From contig NZ_JAQSCU010000010.1 in the NCBI RefSeq assembly GCF_029945535.1, positions 195,290 to 259,289 on the forward strand: a stretch of 64,000 nt of DNA, in the 5' to 3' direction. The notes beneath the pieces are model-generated. The model ran no database searches and was not told the DNA's origin. It saw only the letters and a list, made by a program, of their open reading frames with translations. The translations under genes and the position numbers were made by a program. Shown here one piece after another: positions 55,188-64,000 of this stretch. Every line of letters begins with the position of its first letter. The stretch's first letter is position 1. Origin of the DNA: Methylotenera sp. (GTDB lineage Bacteria > Pseudomonadota > Gammaproteobacteria > Burkholderiales > Methylophilaceae).

Positions 55188-55586
55188 ATGGCCAACCTAA
55201 ATACAAAGTTTCTTGTGGTGGATGATTTCTCAACCATGCGCAGGATCGTCAGAAATTTATTAAAAGAGCTTGGTTACACCAATGTGGATGAAGCTGAAGA
55301 CGGCGCAGTAGGTCTTAGCAAGCTTAAGGGTGGCGGATTCGAGTTTGTGGTGTCGGATTGGAATATGCCTAATATGGATGGCCTGACCATGCTACAAAAC
55401 ATTCGCGCCGACCCTGAATTGAAGCATTTGCCAGTATTAATGGTGACGGCTGAAGCTAAAAAAGAAAACATTATTGCCGCTGCACAAGCAGGAGCCAATG
55501 GTTATGTGGTTAAACCGTTTACAGCAGCAACCTTGGACGAGAAGTTATCTAAAATATTTGAGAAGCTTGAGAAAGCAGGGGCTTAG
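55188..55586 (+). CDS. cheY: Chemotaxis response regulator CheY
   Basis: A 132-residue single-domain receiver that binds the flagellar motor switch when phosphorylated. Acidic pocket [18 protein letters not shown] near residue 8, phospho-acceptor Asp in [13 protein letters not shown] near 60, switch Thr in [12 protein letters not shown] near 90 and Lys in [11 protein letters not shown] near 112. The sequence is close to enterobacterial CheY. Its stop overlaps the start of cheZ, its phosphatase. Confidence 0.95.
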   Translation: MANLNTKFLVVDDFSTMRRIVRNLLKELGYTNVDEAEDGAVGLSKLKGGGFEFVVSDWNMPNMDGLTMLQNIRADPELKHLPVLMVTAEAKKENIIAAAQAGANGYVVKPFTAATLDEKLSKIFEKLEKAGA

Positions 55587-55588
55587 TG

Positions 55589-56257
55589 ATGAATAGCGAG
55601 TCTTTACAACAGCAAGCAACACATGTTGAACCCATGCCAGTAGCTAACCAAGGTGACGAGATGCTGAATCGCATTGGTCATGTGACTAGGCTATTGCATG
55701 ACAGTTTAAGTGGTTTGGGTTTAGATAAAATTCTTGAGCAAGTTGCACAAGACATTCCAGATGCACGTGACCGTTTAGCTTATGTGTCACGCATGACAGA
55801 ACAAGCTGCAGAGCGCGTTTTGAATGCTACTGACTTAGCAACGCCACTGCAAACTGAATTGGCCAATGGCGCAGCATCGCTAGAGAAGAGTTGGAAAGAA
55901 GCATTAGAAAAGCCTTCATTAAAAAGCGAATATAACGTCATTGCCGATGAAACTTTGGAATTTTTAGCGTTGACTGCTAAAAATACCGCTGAAACCAAAG
56001 CTTTGTTGATGGATATTATGATGGCGCAAGATTTTCAGGATTTGACAGGACAGGTCATCAAGAAAATCACAGGATTGGCTCAAGATTTAGAGAAGCAATT
56101 GGTACAAGTGCTAATAGACTTCTCTCCAACTCCGACTAAAAAAGAAGTCGATGACAAAGCCACGTTAATGAATGGTCCGCAGATTGATCCAACCGCAGTA
56201 GATGTTGTCGCAAGCCAAGAGCAAGTGGATGATTTGTTAGATAGCTTAGGATTTTAA
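55589..56257 (+). CDS. cheZ: CheY phosphatase CheZ
   Basis: A 222-residue protein mostly of long helices forming a dimeric hairpin. The catalytic segment is MAQDFQDLTGQVIKKIT near residue 150 with the catalytic Gln, and the C-terminal CheY-binding peptide reads QEQVDDLLDSLGF at the end of the chain. The ATG at 55589 is preferred; an in-frame GTG at 55586 overlaps the cheY stop. The presence of cheZ confirms a gamma/betaproteobacterial-type chemotaxis system. Confidence 0.93.
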   Translation: MNSESLQQQATHVEPMPVANQGDEMLNRIGHVTRLLHDSLSGLGLDKILEQVAQDIPDARDRLAYVSRMTEQAAERVLNATDLATPLQTELANGAASLEKSWKEALEKPSLKSEYNVIADETLEFLALTAKNTAETKALLMDIMMAQDFQDLTGQVIKKITGLAQDLEKQLVQVLIDFSPTPTKKEVDDKATLMNGPQIDPTAVDVVASQEQVDDLLDSLGF

Positions 56258-56361
56258 TCGCACGGCCCACTAAAATTGGTCGCCTAGAACCAATTGTTGC
56301 ATGACTTCATTAGCATTGGCTAGTTTCAATAGTCCAATCATAAATACTCTTGGTAAACTAC

Positions 56362-59091
56362 ATGGCAGAAAAACACTTTACGGGATTACGCGCCAAGATG
56401 CTGTTAGTCGTGGCGGCAGGAATGGTGTTACTGTTCACTATACTGTTTACGGTGGCGCGAACAGTATTGCTGGATGGCTATGCAAAGTTAGAGTCAAATA
56501 AAACTTTAATTCAGGTCAATAGTGCAGTGACGCTATTGAATGAGCAATCTCAGCAGTTAGAAGGCATCACAAGTGAATACGCGCATTGGGATAATACCTA
56601 TGAGTATATGGGGCAATATCAATATATGGCCCAGTATGCAGTACAGCCGGATGCCCACTATATCGATTCTAACTATACCAACGAAACCTTCAATCACCTC
56701 AAAATCAAAGCGATTCTGCTCGTTAACCCAGAAGGCGTTGCTGTCTATAAACGCGGGTTTGATTTTATAAACAATAAGCCATGGCCTATCCCAAAATCAC
56801 TTGAACAAGCGGTCAGTAAAGGCGGTATCTTTTTAAGTTCTTCTAAAGACCATTTGACTGGATTTATTTGGACGCCAGAAGGCGTTTGTATCGTGACGGC
56901 TATGGATATACAACCAAGCGCTGGTAAAAGCATCAGTCGTGGTACTTTGATTATGGTGCGTCATGTGGATCAAATGCTTATTGAGCATATTGAAAAAGTC
57001 ATAGGTGCCAAGCTCACGATTCAGCAATGGTTAAATGGTAAGAATGCTGATTTGGAGAAAAAATTAGTAACCAGTGGCACGGTTGTTAAACCTTTAAATG
57101 GCACAGAGGTGGCTGGTTATACGCTGATGAAAAGTGTGAATGACCAAGCCAATCTGATGGTATCAACCTTGAGCAGTCGTGAAATATTTGAGCAAGGAGA
57201 GTCTACTTCTAGTTTCCTTTCGTGGTCTACTTCAATTATCGCTTTAATGTTAGCGGCCATTAGTTGGACATTAGACAGAATGGTGTTAATTCGTTTAGAG
57301 CGTATGAGTGAAGATGTAAAACGGATTAGCGACTCTGCAAATGTCTCGGCGCGGATTAGGCAACTTAACGGCCATGACGAACTGGCAAGCTTGTCGCACG
57401 GTATCAATGGCATGCTGGATCGCATTGAAGACTCTCAGTACGAACTTCAATTAGAAAAAGATCGCGCCCAAGTGACGCTTGAAGGCATTGCCGATGCCGT
57501 CATCACCAGTAATTCAGCGGGTTATGTGCTTTATATGAACTCAGCCGCTGAGTGGCTTACAGGCATTACTTTAAGCGAAATGAAGATTAAAACATTAAGG
57601 TCTTTATTTAGATTATTAGCTGAAGATAGGACTACGCCCGTGAATAGTGAATGGTTAACTGATTCATATAGCTTGCAAGAAGAAGTCATATTGGAGCGTG
57701 CGGATGGGGAGGAGTTTGTGATACGCAAGTCGGCTTCTCCGCTTTATGACAGTGATGGCCATACTTTTGCCATTGTTACCGTGCTTCACGACGTGACCAT
57801 GCTTAGAACTTTGTCTAATCAATTGTCGTTTCAAGCGAGACATGACCAATTGACAGGTCTGATTAATCGCTATGAATTTGACCGTAAAACCCAAGCTGCC
57901 ATAGATGATACAGCGATAGCCAATCGGGTGCATTGCCTTGCGTATATCGATTTAGATCAGTTTAAAATAGTCAATGACACCTGCGGGCATATGGCGGGCG
58001 ATGTGTTGCTAAAACAACTAACTAATCACATTAAAGCCAAAGTGCGTAGCTCAGACACGCTAGCGCGCTTGGGTGGCGATGAGTTTGCCTTATTGTTAAT
58101 GGGCTGCGATTTAGTCAAAGCTCAAGAAATCATTGAAGGTTTGCTAGAGGTAGTGCGGGAGTATCGTTTCAGTTTTGATGATAAAGTGTTCAAAATTGGC
58201 GCTAGTGTGGGCCTTACCGAAATTTCACCACTGCAGAATTTAACTTTGAGTGAGTTGCTCAGCACGGTAGACTCAGCCTGCTATACAGCTAAAGAACAAG
58301 GTGGTAATCGCATACACATTTACCGCTCTGACGATTCTGATATTAAAGAACATAACAATCAACTTGAATGGGTTTCTAGAATACATTTAGGGCTGGAACA
58401 TAAACAGTTTGTCTTATACATTCAACGCATGGCAAGCTTAACTGAAGGCGCTGAACTTCACTGCGAATTGTTAATTCGCATGCAGGCGATGGATGGCTCC
58501 TATTACCCACCGGGGTATTTTCTACCTGCTGCAGAGCGATATCACTTGATGCCTAAAATAGATCGGTGGGTAGTAGGGGAGGCGCTTGCTATTATCGCCC
58601 GCAAAGGGGCGGCTTTTCCTTATGTGTGTGCAATCAATTTATCAGGTCAAACTTTGTCAGAGGATGGCTTTTTAGAATATGTGATTGAACAGATTAATTT
58701 GCACAAAGTCGATACTAGTCGGATTTGCTTTGAAATTACCGAAACCTCTGTCATTGCAAATTTGAATAAAGCACGACAATTTATGCATGCTTTACGTCAG
58801 ATTGGCTGTCGTTTCTCGCTAGATGACTTTGGCAGTGGATTATCTTCTTTTGCCTATCTTAAAAATCTTGAAGTCGATTTTCTTAAGATTGATGGTATGT
58901 TTGTTAAAGCTATTGTGAAAAATAAGATAGACCGTGCGATGGTTGAATCAATTAACAATGTTGGTCATGTGATGGGCTTACACACTATTGCTGAGTTCGC
59001 CGAAAATGACGAGATTATCAATATGCTCAAACAGATTGGTGTGGATTACGCACAGGGCTATGGCGTTGCTAAACCTGAGTTATTTGAGTAG
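56362..59091 (+). CDS. CHASE4-HAMP-PAS-GGDEF-EAL c-di-GMP enzyme
   Basis: About 909 residues from the ATG at 56362; the TTG at 56350 is an alternative. Order: TM helix (residues 12-32), periplasmic CHASE4 domain (about 40-275, with EYAHWDNTYEYM), TM helix, HAMP (about 295-360), PAS (about 370-490), GGDEF with intact ARLGGDEFALLL near 575, and EAL. The EAL motif reads CELLIRM near 694, keeping the catalytic Glu, and LDDFGSGLSSFAYL is intact, so phosphodiesterase activity is plausible. It follows cheZ by 104 bases, possibly in the same transcription unit, and would couple an external signal to motility. Confidence 0.92.
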   Translation: MAEKHFTGLRAKMLLVVAAGMVLLFTILFTVARTVLLDGYAKLESNKTLIQVNSAVTLLNEQSQQLEGITSEYAHWDNTYEYMGQYQYMAQYAVQPDAHYIDSNYTNETFNHLKIKAILLVNPEGVAVYKRGFDFINNKPWPIPKSLEQAVSKGGIFLSSSKDHLTGFIWTPEGVCIVTAMDIQPSAGKSISRGTLIMVRHVDQMLIEHIEKVIGAKLTIQQWLNGKNADLEKKLVTSGTVVKPLNGTEVAGYTLMKSVNDQANLMVSTLSSREIFEQGESTSSFLSWSTSIIALMLAAISWTLDRMVLIRLERMSEDVKRISDSANVSARIRQLNGHDELASLSHGINGMLDRIEDSQYELQLEKDRAQVTLEGIADAVITSNSAGYVLYMNSAAEWLTGITLSEMKIKTLRSLFRLLAEDRTTPVNSEWLTDSYSLQEEVILERADGEEFVIRKSASPLYDSDGHTFAIVTVLHDVTMLRTLSNQLSFQARHDQLTGLINRYEFDRKTQAAIDDTAIANRVHCLAYIDLDQFKIVNDTCGHMAGDVLLKQLTNHIKAKVRSSDTLARLGGDEFALLLMGCDLVKAQEIIEGLLEVVREYRFSFDDKVFKIGASVGLTEISPLQNLTLSELLSTVDSACYTAKEQGGNRIHIYRSDDSDIKEHNNQLEWVSRIHLGLEHKQFVLYIQRMASLTEGAELHCELLIRMQAMDGSYYPPGYFLPAAERYHLMPKIDRWVVGEALAIIARKGAAFPYVCAINLSGQTLSEDGFLEYVIEQINLHKVDTSRICFEITETSVIANLNKARQFMHALRQIGCRFSLDDFGSGLSSFAYLKNLEVDFLKIDGMFVKAIVKNKIDRAMVESINNVGHVMGLHTIAEFAENDEIINMLKQIGVDYAQGYGVAKPELFE

Positions 59092-59129
59092 AGCAGATTT
59101 ATCAGTAATGAGATGTTAAACAAAAATAG

Positions 59130-59507
59130 TTAATTTAAGCCAAAAGTTTTAACTGGTGGCAGGGTTTCTAATTCTTCGTCAGTAAACAGGCGTCCACGTG
59201 TAATAAAGGCCATTCCTGAACCACAGTCTAATGAGAATGAGCCACTAGAACCAGGCATTGCATCTAATATAGTGTGCATATTCTCTGAGAATTGAAAGTG
59301 GTTATGTCCCATATAGAAGGTTGCACCTTCAACTTCACCTATGATGACATCTGACGCGCCAGGTTTAAACTCATTGGCTGGCATGCATAGTGGTACGCTG
59401 CCCTCGCAACATCCGCCAGATTGTAAAAATAAAATCGGACCATGCTGCGCTGTTAACTTGTGAATCAGTTCAATAGCGGCAGGGGTTGCAGATACACGTT
59501 CAGCCAT
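59130..59507 (-). CDS. DUF779-family protein
   Basis: A 125-residue cytosolic protein with the DUF779 core: GPILFLQSGGCCEGSVPLCMP near residue 19 (three nearby cysteines that could bind a metal) and FYMGHNHFQFSENMHTILDA near 66, then GSSGSFSLDCGSGMAFITRGR. DUF779 genes are regularly found next to acetaldehyde/aldehyde dehydrogenases, as here, and may aid or regulate the enzyme. Its own ribosome site GGAGATC precedes the ATG, and a terminator lies between it and the dehydrogenase gene. Confidence 0.9.
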   Translation of the reverse strand: MAERVSATPAAIELIHKLTAQHGPILFLQSGGCCEGSVPLCMPANEFKPGASDVIIGEVEGATFYMGHNHFQFSENMHTILDAMPGSSGSFSLDCGSGMAFITRGRLFTDEELETLPPVKTFGLN

Positions 59508-59519
59508 CTTGATCTCCAG

Positions 59520-59554
59520 AACAAAAAATAAGAGGCGGTTAAAGCCGCCTCTTA
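59520..59554 (-). terminator. Terminator between the aldehyde dehydrogenase and DUF779 genes
   Basis: On the minus strand the stem TAAGAGGCGG / CCGCCTCTTA with a 7-base loop is followed by TTTTTTG. It lies 12 bases upstream of the DUF779 gene, so DUF779 is expressed either by read-through or from its own promoter. Confidence 0.85.
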
Positions 59555-59603
59555 ATATTACATTTAATTTTAATACTAAACCTTGTGTTTTCTTAACTCA
59601 AGT

Positions 59604-61124
59604 TTAGAAGAAGCCAAGTTTTTTAGGGCTATAACTTACTAACAAGTTTTTAGTTTGTTGGTAGTGGTCTAGCATCATTTTGTGAGTTTCACGGCCGATA
59701 CCAGATTCTTTATAGCCACCAAATGCCGCATGTGCAGGGTAGGCATGGTAGCAGTTAGTCCAAACACGACCCGCTTTAATGCCACGACCCATGCGGTAAG
59801 CACGGCTGCCATCACGCGTCCAAACGCCAGAACCAAGACCAAATACAGTGTCATTGGCAATTGCAAGCGCTTCAGCTTCATCTTTAAAGGTTGTTACAGC
59901 TAGCACTGGGCCAAAAATCTCTTCTTGGAACACGCGCATTTTGTTATGACCTTTTAATAGCGTAGGTTGAATGTAGTAACCTTCAGCAAAGTCGCCTGAA
60001 AGTACATTACGTTCACCACCGATTAAAACTTGAGCACCTTCTTGTCTACCAATATCCATGTAAGACATGATTTTATTCATTTGGTCTTCAGAAGCTTGCG
60101 CACCTATCATGGTGTTTGGGTCTAATGGATTGCCTTGTTTAATGGCAGCAACGCGAGGTAATACGCGTTCCATAAACTTATCGTAGATAGATTCTTGAAT
60201 CAATGCACGTGATGGGCTAGTACATACTTCACCTTGGTTAAAGGCAAACAATACTAAACCTTCAACGGCTTTATCAAAGAAGTCATCATCAGCATCTGCA
60301 ATATCTTCAAAGAATACGTTAGGTGATTTACCACCTAATTCTAGTGTTGCTGGAATTAGGTTAGAGGCTGCAGCTTGCGCAATCACGCGACCAGTAACAG
60401 TAGAGCCAGTAAAGGCAATTTTGCCAATACGGCGACTGTTGGCTAGTGGTGCACCCACTTCACGACCATAACCGTTCACCACGTTAATCACGCCCGGAGG
60501 TAAGATGTCAGCGATGATTTCCATTAAAATCAATAAGCTGATAGGTGTAAATTCTGCAGGTTTCATGACTACGCAGTTACCAGCAACCACTGCTGGTGCA
60601 AGTTTCCAAGCTGCCATCAGAATAGGGAAGTTCCAAGGGATGATTTGACCAACTACGCCAATAGGCTCATGGAAATGGTAAGCCACCATGTTCTCGTCAA
60701 TTTCACTCAAGCTACCTTCTTGTGCACGCATACAACCAGCAAAATAGCGGAAGTGATCGATTGCCAATGGAATATCTGCATTCATTGTTTCGCGAATTGG
60801 CTTACCGTTATCAATCGTTTCAGCCGTAGCTAAAAGCTCAAGATTCGCTTCCATGCGATCTGCAATTTTCAGCATTAAGTTAGCGCGTTCTCCTGCTGAT
60901 GTTTTAGCCCATTTGTCTGCGGCAGCATGTGCAGCATCTAATGCCAGTTCTACATCTTCTGCGCTAGAGCGGGCTGCTTTTGTATAAGGTTTCCCTGTAA
61001 TTGGAGTGATAACATCAAAATATTCACCTTTAACTGGCGCTACGAATTTTCCGCCAATAAAATTATCATATTTAGTTTTATATGGAATTTTAACGCCAAG
61101 GCCTTTTAGTAGATCTAAACTCAT
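59604..61124 (-). CDS. NAD-dependent aldehyde dehydrogenase (AldB/ExaC-type)
   Basis: A 506-residue tetrameric cytosolic enzyme of the ALDH superfamily. NAD-binding [17 protein letters not shown] near residue 163, [15 protein letters not shown] near 240, catalytic Glu in [15 protein letters not shown] near 264 and catalytic Cys in [15 protein letters not shown] near 302. The C-terminal [13 protein letters not shown] is also typical. Its similarity to acetaldehyde dehydrogenase AldB and the DUF779 neighbour suggest oxidation of short aliphatic aldehydes, perhaps including acetaldehyde. It has a 245-base upstream region with no clear regulatory motif. Confidence 0.93.
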   Translation of the reverse strand: MSLDLLKGLGVKIPYKTKYDNFIGGKFVAPVKGEYFDVITPITGKPYTKAARSSAEDVELALDAAHAAADKWAKTSAGERANLMLKIADRMEANLELLATAETIDNGKPIRETMNADIPLAIDHFRYFAGCMRAQEGSLSEIDENMVAYHFHEPIGVVGQIIPWNFPILMAAWKLAPAVVAGNCVVMKPAEFTPISLLILMEIIADILPPGVINVVNGYGREVGAPLANSRRIGKIAFTGSTVTGRVIAQAAASNLIPATLELGGKSPNVFFEDIADADDDFFDKAVEGLVLFAFNQGEVCTSPSRALIQESIYDKFMERVLPRVAAIKQGNPLDPNTMIGAQASEDQMNKIMSYMDIGRQEGAQVLIGGERNVLSGDFAEGYYIQPTLLKGHNKMRVFQEEIFGPVLAVTTFKDEAEALAIANDTVFGLGSGVWTRDGSRAYRMGRGIKAGRVWTNCYHAYPAHAAFGGYKESGIGRETHKMMLDHYQQTKNLLVSYSPKKLGFF

Positions 61125-61369
61125 GCTGACTCCTCTAGTTTTTCTGTAGTTAATATAGTATTTCTATCTGGCAAACCGCATTACTTGCTTACTATTTTTA
61201 TTATGTTTAAAAGTTAACTTAATCCACGAAAAACCCTTGTAAATATAGGGTTTGAAAGATAAGTGCGAACTAAACAATAAACCTTAGAGGCTAGCAAATC
61301 AAGCAAAATGTTACAGATTTGTAAATATTTTTATATGTCTTATATATTATATAAATTATCTTAATGTGT

Positions 61370-61972
61370 TTATTTGTTTAATACATTAATGTCATCTACT
61401 ACCACGGCATATAGGTCTCGACTTGATGCGAGCGCGCCAAGATGCACTTCTTCAGCAGTTAAGACCTTTCCATTTGTACTTAATAATGGTCTAGTTGCAG
61501 TCGCGCTGGCGACAATGGTAGATGCGTAACCTAAATTAAATGCCCCATGTGCCGTTGAGTTCACGCACATATGCGTCATAAAACCAGCTAAAACAATATT
61601 TTTAATTCCAAGCGATTTAAGCTCAGCATCTAAGGTTGTTTCTACAAATGCATTGGGGTAATTTTTAACAATCACTTTTTCCCCAGCAATTGGTGCAACT
61701 TCAGTAGCAATTGCGCCAATATCAGCCGAAATATCGTAAGGCGAACCCACGCCAGCATCGTGTTGAATATGGATGACTGGAATTTTAAGTTCGCGTGCTA
61801 ATTTAAGTAGTTTCTGCGCTTCAATAATTGCAGGTTCTACATTTGTGAGTTGCATTAGGCCATGTCGGTAGGTATTTTGAATATCAATGAGTATCAGAGC
61901 TGAATCTTTTAAATTGGCTGGCTGATAGCCCATGCCAGTGATATCGCGTAAAGTTTGTGAGGCTGTGACCAT
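61370..61972 (-). CDS. Isochorismatase-family cysteine hydrolase
   Basis: The start at 61972 (MVTASQTL) is supported by GGAG six bases upstream; the track start at 61984 lies before that site. 200 residues of the nicotinamidase/isochorismatase fold. The Asp-Lys-Cys triad is in LILIDIQNTYRHG (Asp near residue 29), VIVKNYPNAFVETTL (Lys near 98) and GFMTHMCVNSTAHGA (Cys near 132). Substrates vary across the family (nicotinamide, N-carbamoyl amides, isochorismate), so the exact one is unknown. It lies alone upstream of the aldehyde dehydrogenase gene. Confidence 0.88.
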   Translation of the reverse strand: MVTASQTLRDITGMGYQPANLKDSALILIDIQNTYRHGLMQLTNVEPAIIEAQKLLKLARELKIPVIHIQHDAGVGSPYDISADIGAIATEVAPIAGEKVIVKNYPNAFVETTLDAELKSLGIKNIVLAGFMTHMCVNSTAHGAFNLGYASTIVASATATRPLLSTNGKVLTAEEVHLGALASSRDLYAVVVDDINVLNK

Positions 61973-62225
61973 AGTAAACTCCATTAGGGTTGAAACTTCT
62001 TAAGGTAAGTGACTTGTAGAAATGCTAAAAGTGCCCAACGCAACTTTATTTTATGAGTCGTTATGCAATCTTCAATAATTTAATTTGCAAAACTCAAAGC
62101 TAATCAATAAGCTACATGCGTATCTTATTATAGAAGTAGTCTAGAAAAAGACCTCATCTTAAGCTATAGTACTTGAGCTGCAGTATATTGGTAACTAATT
62201 AAAAACAGAAAAACACCATCCAAAT

Positions 62226-63476
62226 ATGACGGATATTTTAGTGACAGCACCCTCAGTATTGACGCGAGAATTTTGGCGCAGATTTTCCACGCCTACGCCT
62301 GAAGCGTTAGGCCGGTCGATTATGTCTTTGCTAGTGATTGCAGAGAGCATTGTTTGTATTTTCTGGATATTTACCTTATCAAGCTTAGGTGAAGGTTACG
62401 CCGTTATTGCGGCTGTGCCCTATGTGTACCTTGTTATATCTTACGTGAGTCTCTTTTTATTCTATCGCCTCAAGCGCTTTGAATATTTTACTTTTACACA
62501 GTTAGTCATGCTGTTAGTCATGCCTTTTGTTATGCAATGGGCAATTGGTGGATTTGCCGCATCTAGTGGTGTGGCAATATGGGCGATATTGTCGCCTGTG
62601 GGCGCTCTAATGATTTTGGGCACACGTCAATCAACACCTTGGTTCTTACTTTTTGTAGGATTGGCTTTTATTTCGTGGAAATTAAATCATTATTTCGCGG
62701 GCAATGCCATGCCAATTCCAACCACAGTGAAAGATGCGTTTTTCCTGATGAATATTACCGGCACAGCATCCATACTATATGGAGTTCTGCGTTATTTTCA
62801 GGCACAAAAAGAGCGGGTTATGATTTCGTTAGAGTTAGAGCAGGCGCGCTCAGAAAAGCTACTACTTAACATCCTTCCTGCGGCCATTGCTGAGCGCCTA
62901 AAAGCCAATGATATGCGTATTGCCGATCATTATGAATCTGTGACTGTGATGTTTGCTGATTTAGTTAACTTCACGCAGATTTCTGAAAAAATGCCTGCTT
63001 TGCAATTAATTGATTTGCTGTCACAGGTGTTTTTAAAATTTGACCAGCTGGCAGAGAAATATCAAGTAGAGAAAATCAAGACAATCGGCGATGCCTATAT
63101 GGTTGTTTCTGGTGCGCCTATCATGTACGCAGACCATGTTGCTCGGATAGCTGAGATGGCTTTTGACATGAAGGTAGTGCTACAGGAAGTCGCTGTTAAA
63201 ACTGGCATAGATTTGAATATGCGTATCGGTATTCACACAGGCCCAGTGGTTGCGGGAGTGATTGGCAGCACAAAGTTCAGTTATGATTTATGGGGCGATA
63301 CCGTGAACTTAGCCAGCCGAATGGAAAGTACCTGTAAACCTAATAACATACAAGTGACGCGTGAAACGCAAGCGTTGATAAAAGACGCTTATATATTTTC
63401 AGAAAAAGCGGATGTTGATGTAAAAGGTAAGGGTTTGGTCGAAACTTATTTTTTACTTGCACGAAAATCTAGTTAA
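62226..63476 (+). CDS. Membrane-bound class III adenylate cyclase
   Basis: A 416-residue inner-membrane protein: six transmembrane helices (residues about 30-205), a short helical linker (LELEQARSEKLLLNILPAAIAERLK) and a class III cyclase domain. Metal Asp residues are in MFADLVNFTQIS near 241 and the second near 285. The substrate-defining Lys and Asp appear in EKIKTIGDAYMV and FSYDLWGDTVNLASRMES, which is the adenylate-type pair. Homodimeric activity is expected. A cAMP target is not in the window. Confidence 0.92.
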   Translation: MTDILVTAPSVLTREFWRRFSTPTPEALGRSIMSLLVIAESIVCIFWIFTLSSLGEGYAVIAAVPYVYLVISYVSLFLFYRLKRFEYFTFTQLVMLLVMPFVMQWAIGGFAASSGVAIWAILSPVGALMILGTRQSTPWFLLFVGLAFISWKLNHYFAGNAMPIPTTVKDAFFLMNITGTASILYGVLRYFQAQKERVMISLELEQARSEKLLLNILPAAIAERLKANDMRIADHYESVTVMFADLVNFTQISEKMPALQLIDLLSQVFLKFDQLAEKYQVEKIKTIGDAYMVVSGAPIMYADHVARIAEMAFDMKVVLQEVAVKTGIDLNMRIGIHTGPVVAGVIGSTKFSYDLWGDTVNLASRMESTCKPNNIQVTRETQALIKDAYIFSEKADVDVKGKGLVETYFLLARKSS

Positions 63477-63497
63477 CTATCCTTGCTATAACAGCCA

Positions 63498-63995
63498 TTA
63501 ATTATAGTTGGAATAATCATTAAGCAGCATACTTGCCGCATTTGGATTACCTGTCCAAAAGTTATAAAACTCCCGCACTACCAATAAAAACAACTGTTTA
63601 GCTTCGGTCATCTTAAAAAGCGGTAAAGTTAACTCAGCTGCTGTGCGATAGGATTTATGATTTTTTATTGGCGCATCACGTAGACGAATAGCCATCACTT
63701 TAGCGAGTTTGATACGTGTATCTACCAGCGATTGCTCAGCACCTTGGTCGCGCATGGCTAATGCGTAAGCTTTTAATGGCCAACTTTCAGCAGTATCGAA
63801 ACTTTCTTTTTCTAAGCTTTCGATTAATGCTTTTAATGAAGTTGCTATCGGCTTCCATTGGATGGCAGCTACATCAAAACCATAGTTTAAATTAAAGGCG
63901 GCAATAGCCTTAATGTCTTTAATCCAAAACGGATAAAACTCACGCGCGGTATTGAGGTTAGTATGCCAGTCATCTGCTGGGATGGTTTTTAGCAC
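63498..63995 (-). CDS. C-terminal part of a hypothetical protein (cut by window end)
   Basis: The frame is open up to the window edge, and the apparent start is a GTG only 5 bases from the end, so the true start is probably outside. The 165 visible residues are helix-rich, with DAPIKNHKSYRTAAELTLPL and FLLVVREFYNFWTGN near the C-terminus. No signal peptide or known motif was recognised. It is convergent with the adenylate cyclase gene. Function unknown. Confidence 0.6.
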   Translation of the reverse strand: MLKTIPADDWHTNLNTAREFYPFWIKDIKAIAAFNLNYGFDVAAIQWKPIATSLKALIESLEKESFDTAESWPLKAYALAMRDQGAEQSLVDTRIKLAKVMAIRLRDAPIKNHKSYRTAAELTLPLFKMTEAKQLFLLVVREFYNFWTGNPNAASMLLNDYSNYN

Positions 63996-64000
63996 AGTGT

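Noticed and set aside
61125-61369. Sigma-54 promoter upstream of the aldehyde dehydrogenase
   Set aside because: TGGCAAACCGCATTACTTGC is on the wrong strand and has incorrect spacing between the GG and GC elements.

Overview
The window looks like chromosome of a betaproteobacterial methylotroph of the Methylophilaceae, most like Methylotenera. This is inferred from a formaldehyde-activating-enzyme homologue, a MoxY-like sensor kinase, dihydroxyacetone kinase subunits, moderate-to-low GC and the general betaproteobacterial gene content. Most of it is ordinary housekeeping sequence. No integrase, transposase, CRISPR array or rRNA operon was seen.

Layout. 0.1-6.5 kb (+): PHP phosphoesterase, yciO, M50 protease, trpS, an EmrE-like exporter, scpA-scpB and rluB, closed by a strong terminator. 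6.6-16.6 kb (-): two methyltransferases (one is PrmB), dapE with an ArsC/Spx-like gene, a GGDEF-EAL membrane protein, dapD, an M48 lipoprotein protease and kup1. 17-19.2 kb (+): a TolC-type channel fused to an OmpA domain, then tRNA-Leu(UAA). 19.3-23 kb: a LysR regulator divergent from a YhaK-like pirin, a decayed gene remnant, a diguanylate cyclase, a peroxiredoxin and tRNA-Arg(CCU).

23.2-25.3 kb (-) is the most interesting part: a complete retron. It reads promoter, msr-msd RNA with 9-bp a1/a2 repeats, a nucleoside-deoxyribosyltransferase-like effector, then a retron reverse transcriptase carrying NAxxH, YADD and VTG motifs. The gene order and effector motifs match the Ec86-type (type II-A) retrons, which are antiphage toxin/antitoxin systems.

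25.4-34.4 kb: a YbaK-like deacylase, small and hypothetical genes, an orphan ParA ATPase, uup, an OhrR-like regulator with a clear palindromic operator ahead of a periplasmic catalase-like peroxidase, and rep. 34.4-38.9 kb (-): a second kup gene bracketed by two GTCATTCC-ended palindromic repeats and preceded by a KdpE regulator and a short KdpD that lacks the usual cytoplasmic N-terminus. An AbiV-family gene sits just upstream, then rbgA/ylqF, a methyltransferase, dhaL-dhaK, a MoxY-like kinase with its LuxR-type partner, a lipoprotein and an EamA transporter.

47.4-51.3 kb (+): argD, argF, a small membrane protein and argG, with an attenuator-like hairpin ahead of argD and two terminators behind argG. 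51.6-59.1 kb (+): an extended Fae homologue, the chemotaxis genes cheR-cheD-cheB-cheY-cheZ and a CHASE4-PAS-GGDEF-EAL protein. 59.1-64 kb: a DUF779 protein with an aldehyde dehydrogenase, an isochorismatase-like hydrolase, a membrane class III adenylate cyclase and a gene cut by the window end. Three c-di-GMP enzymes plus the che cluster and the cyclase suggest heavy second-messenger and motility control.
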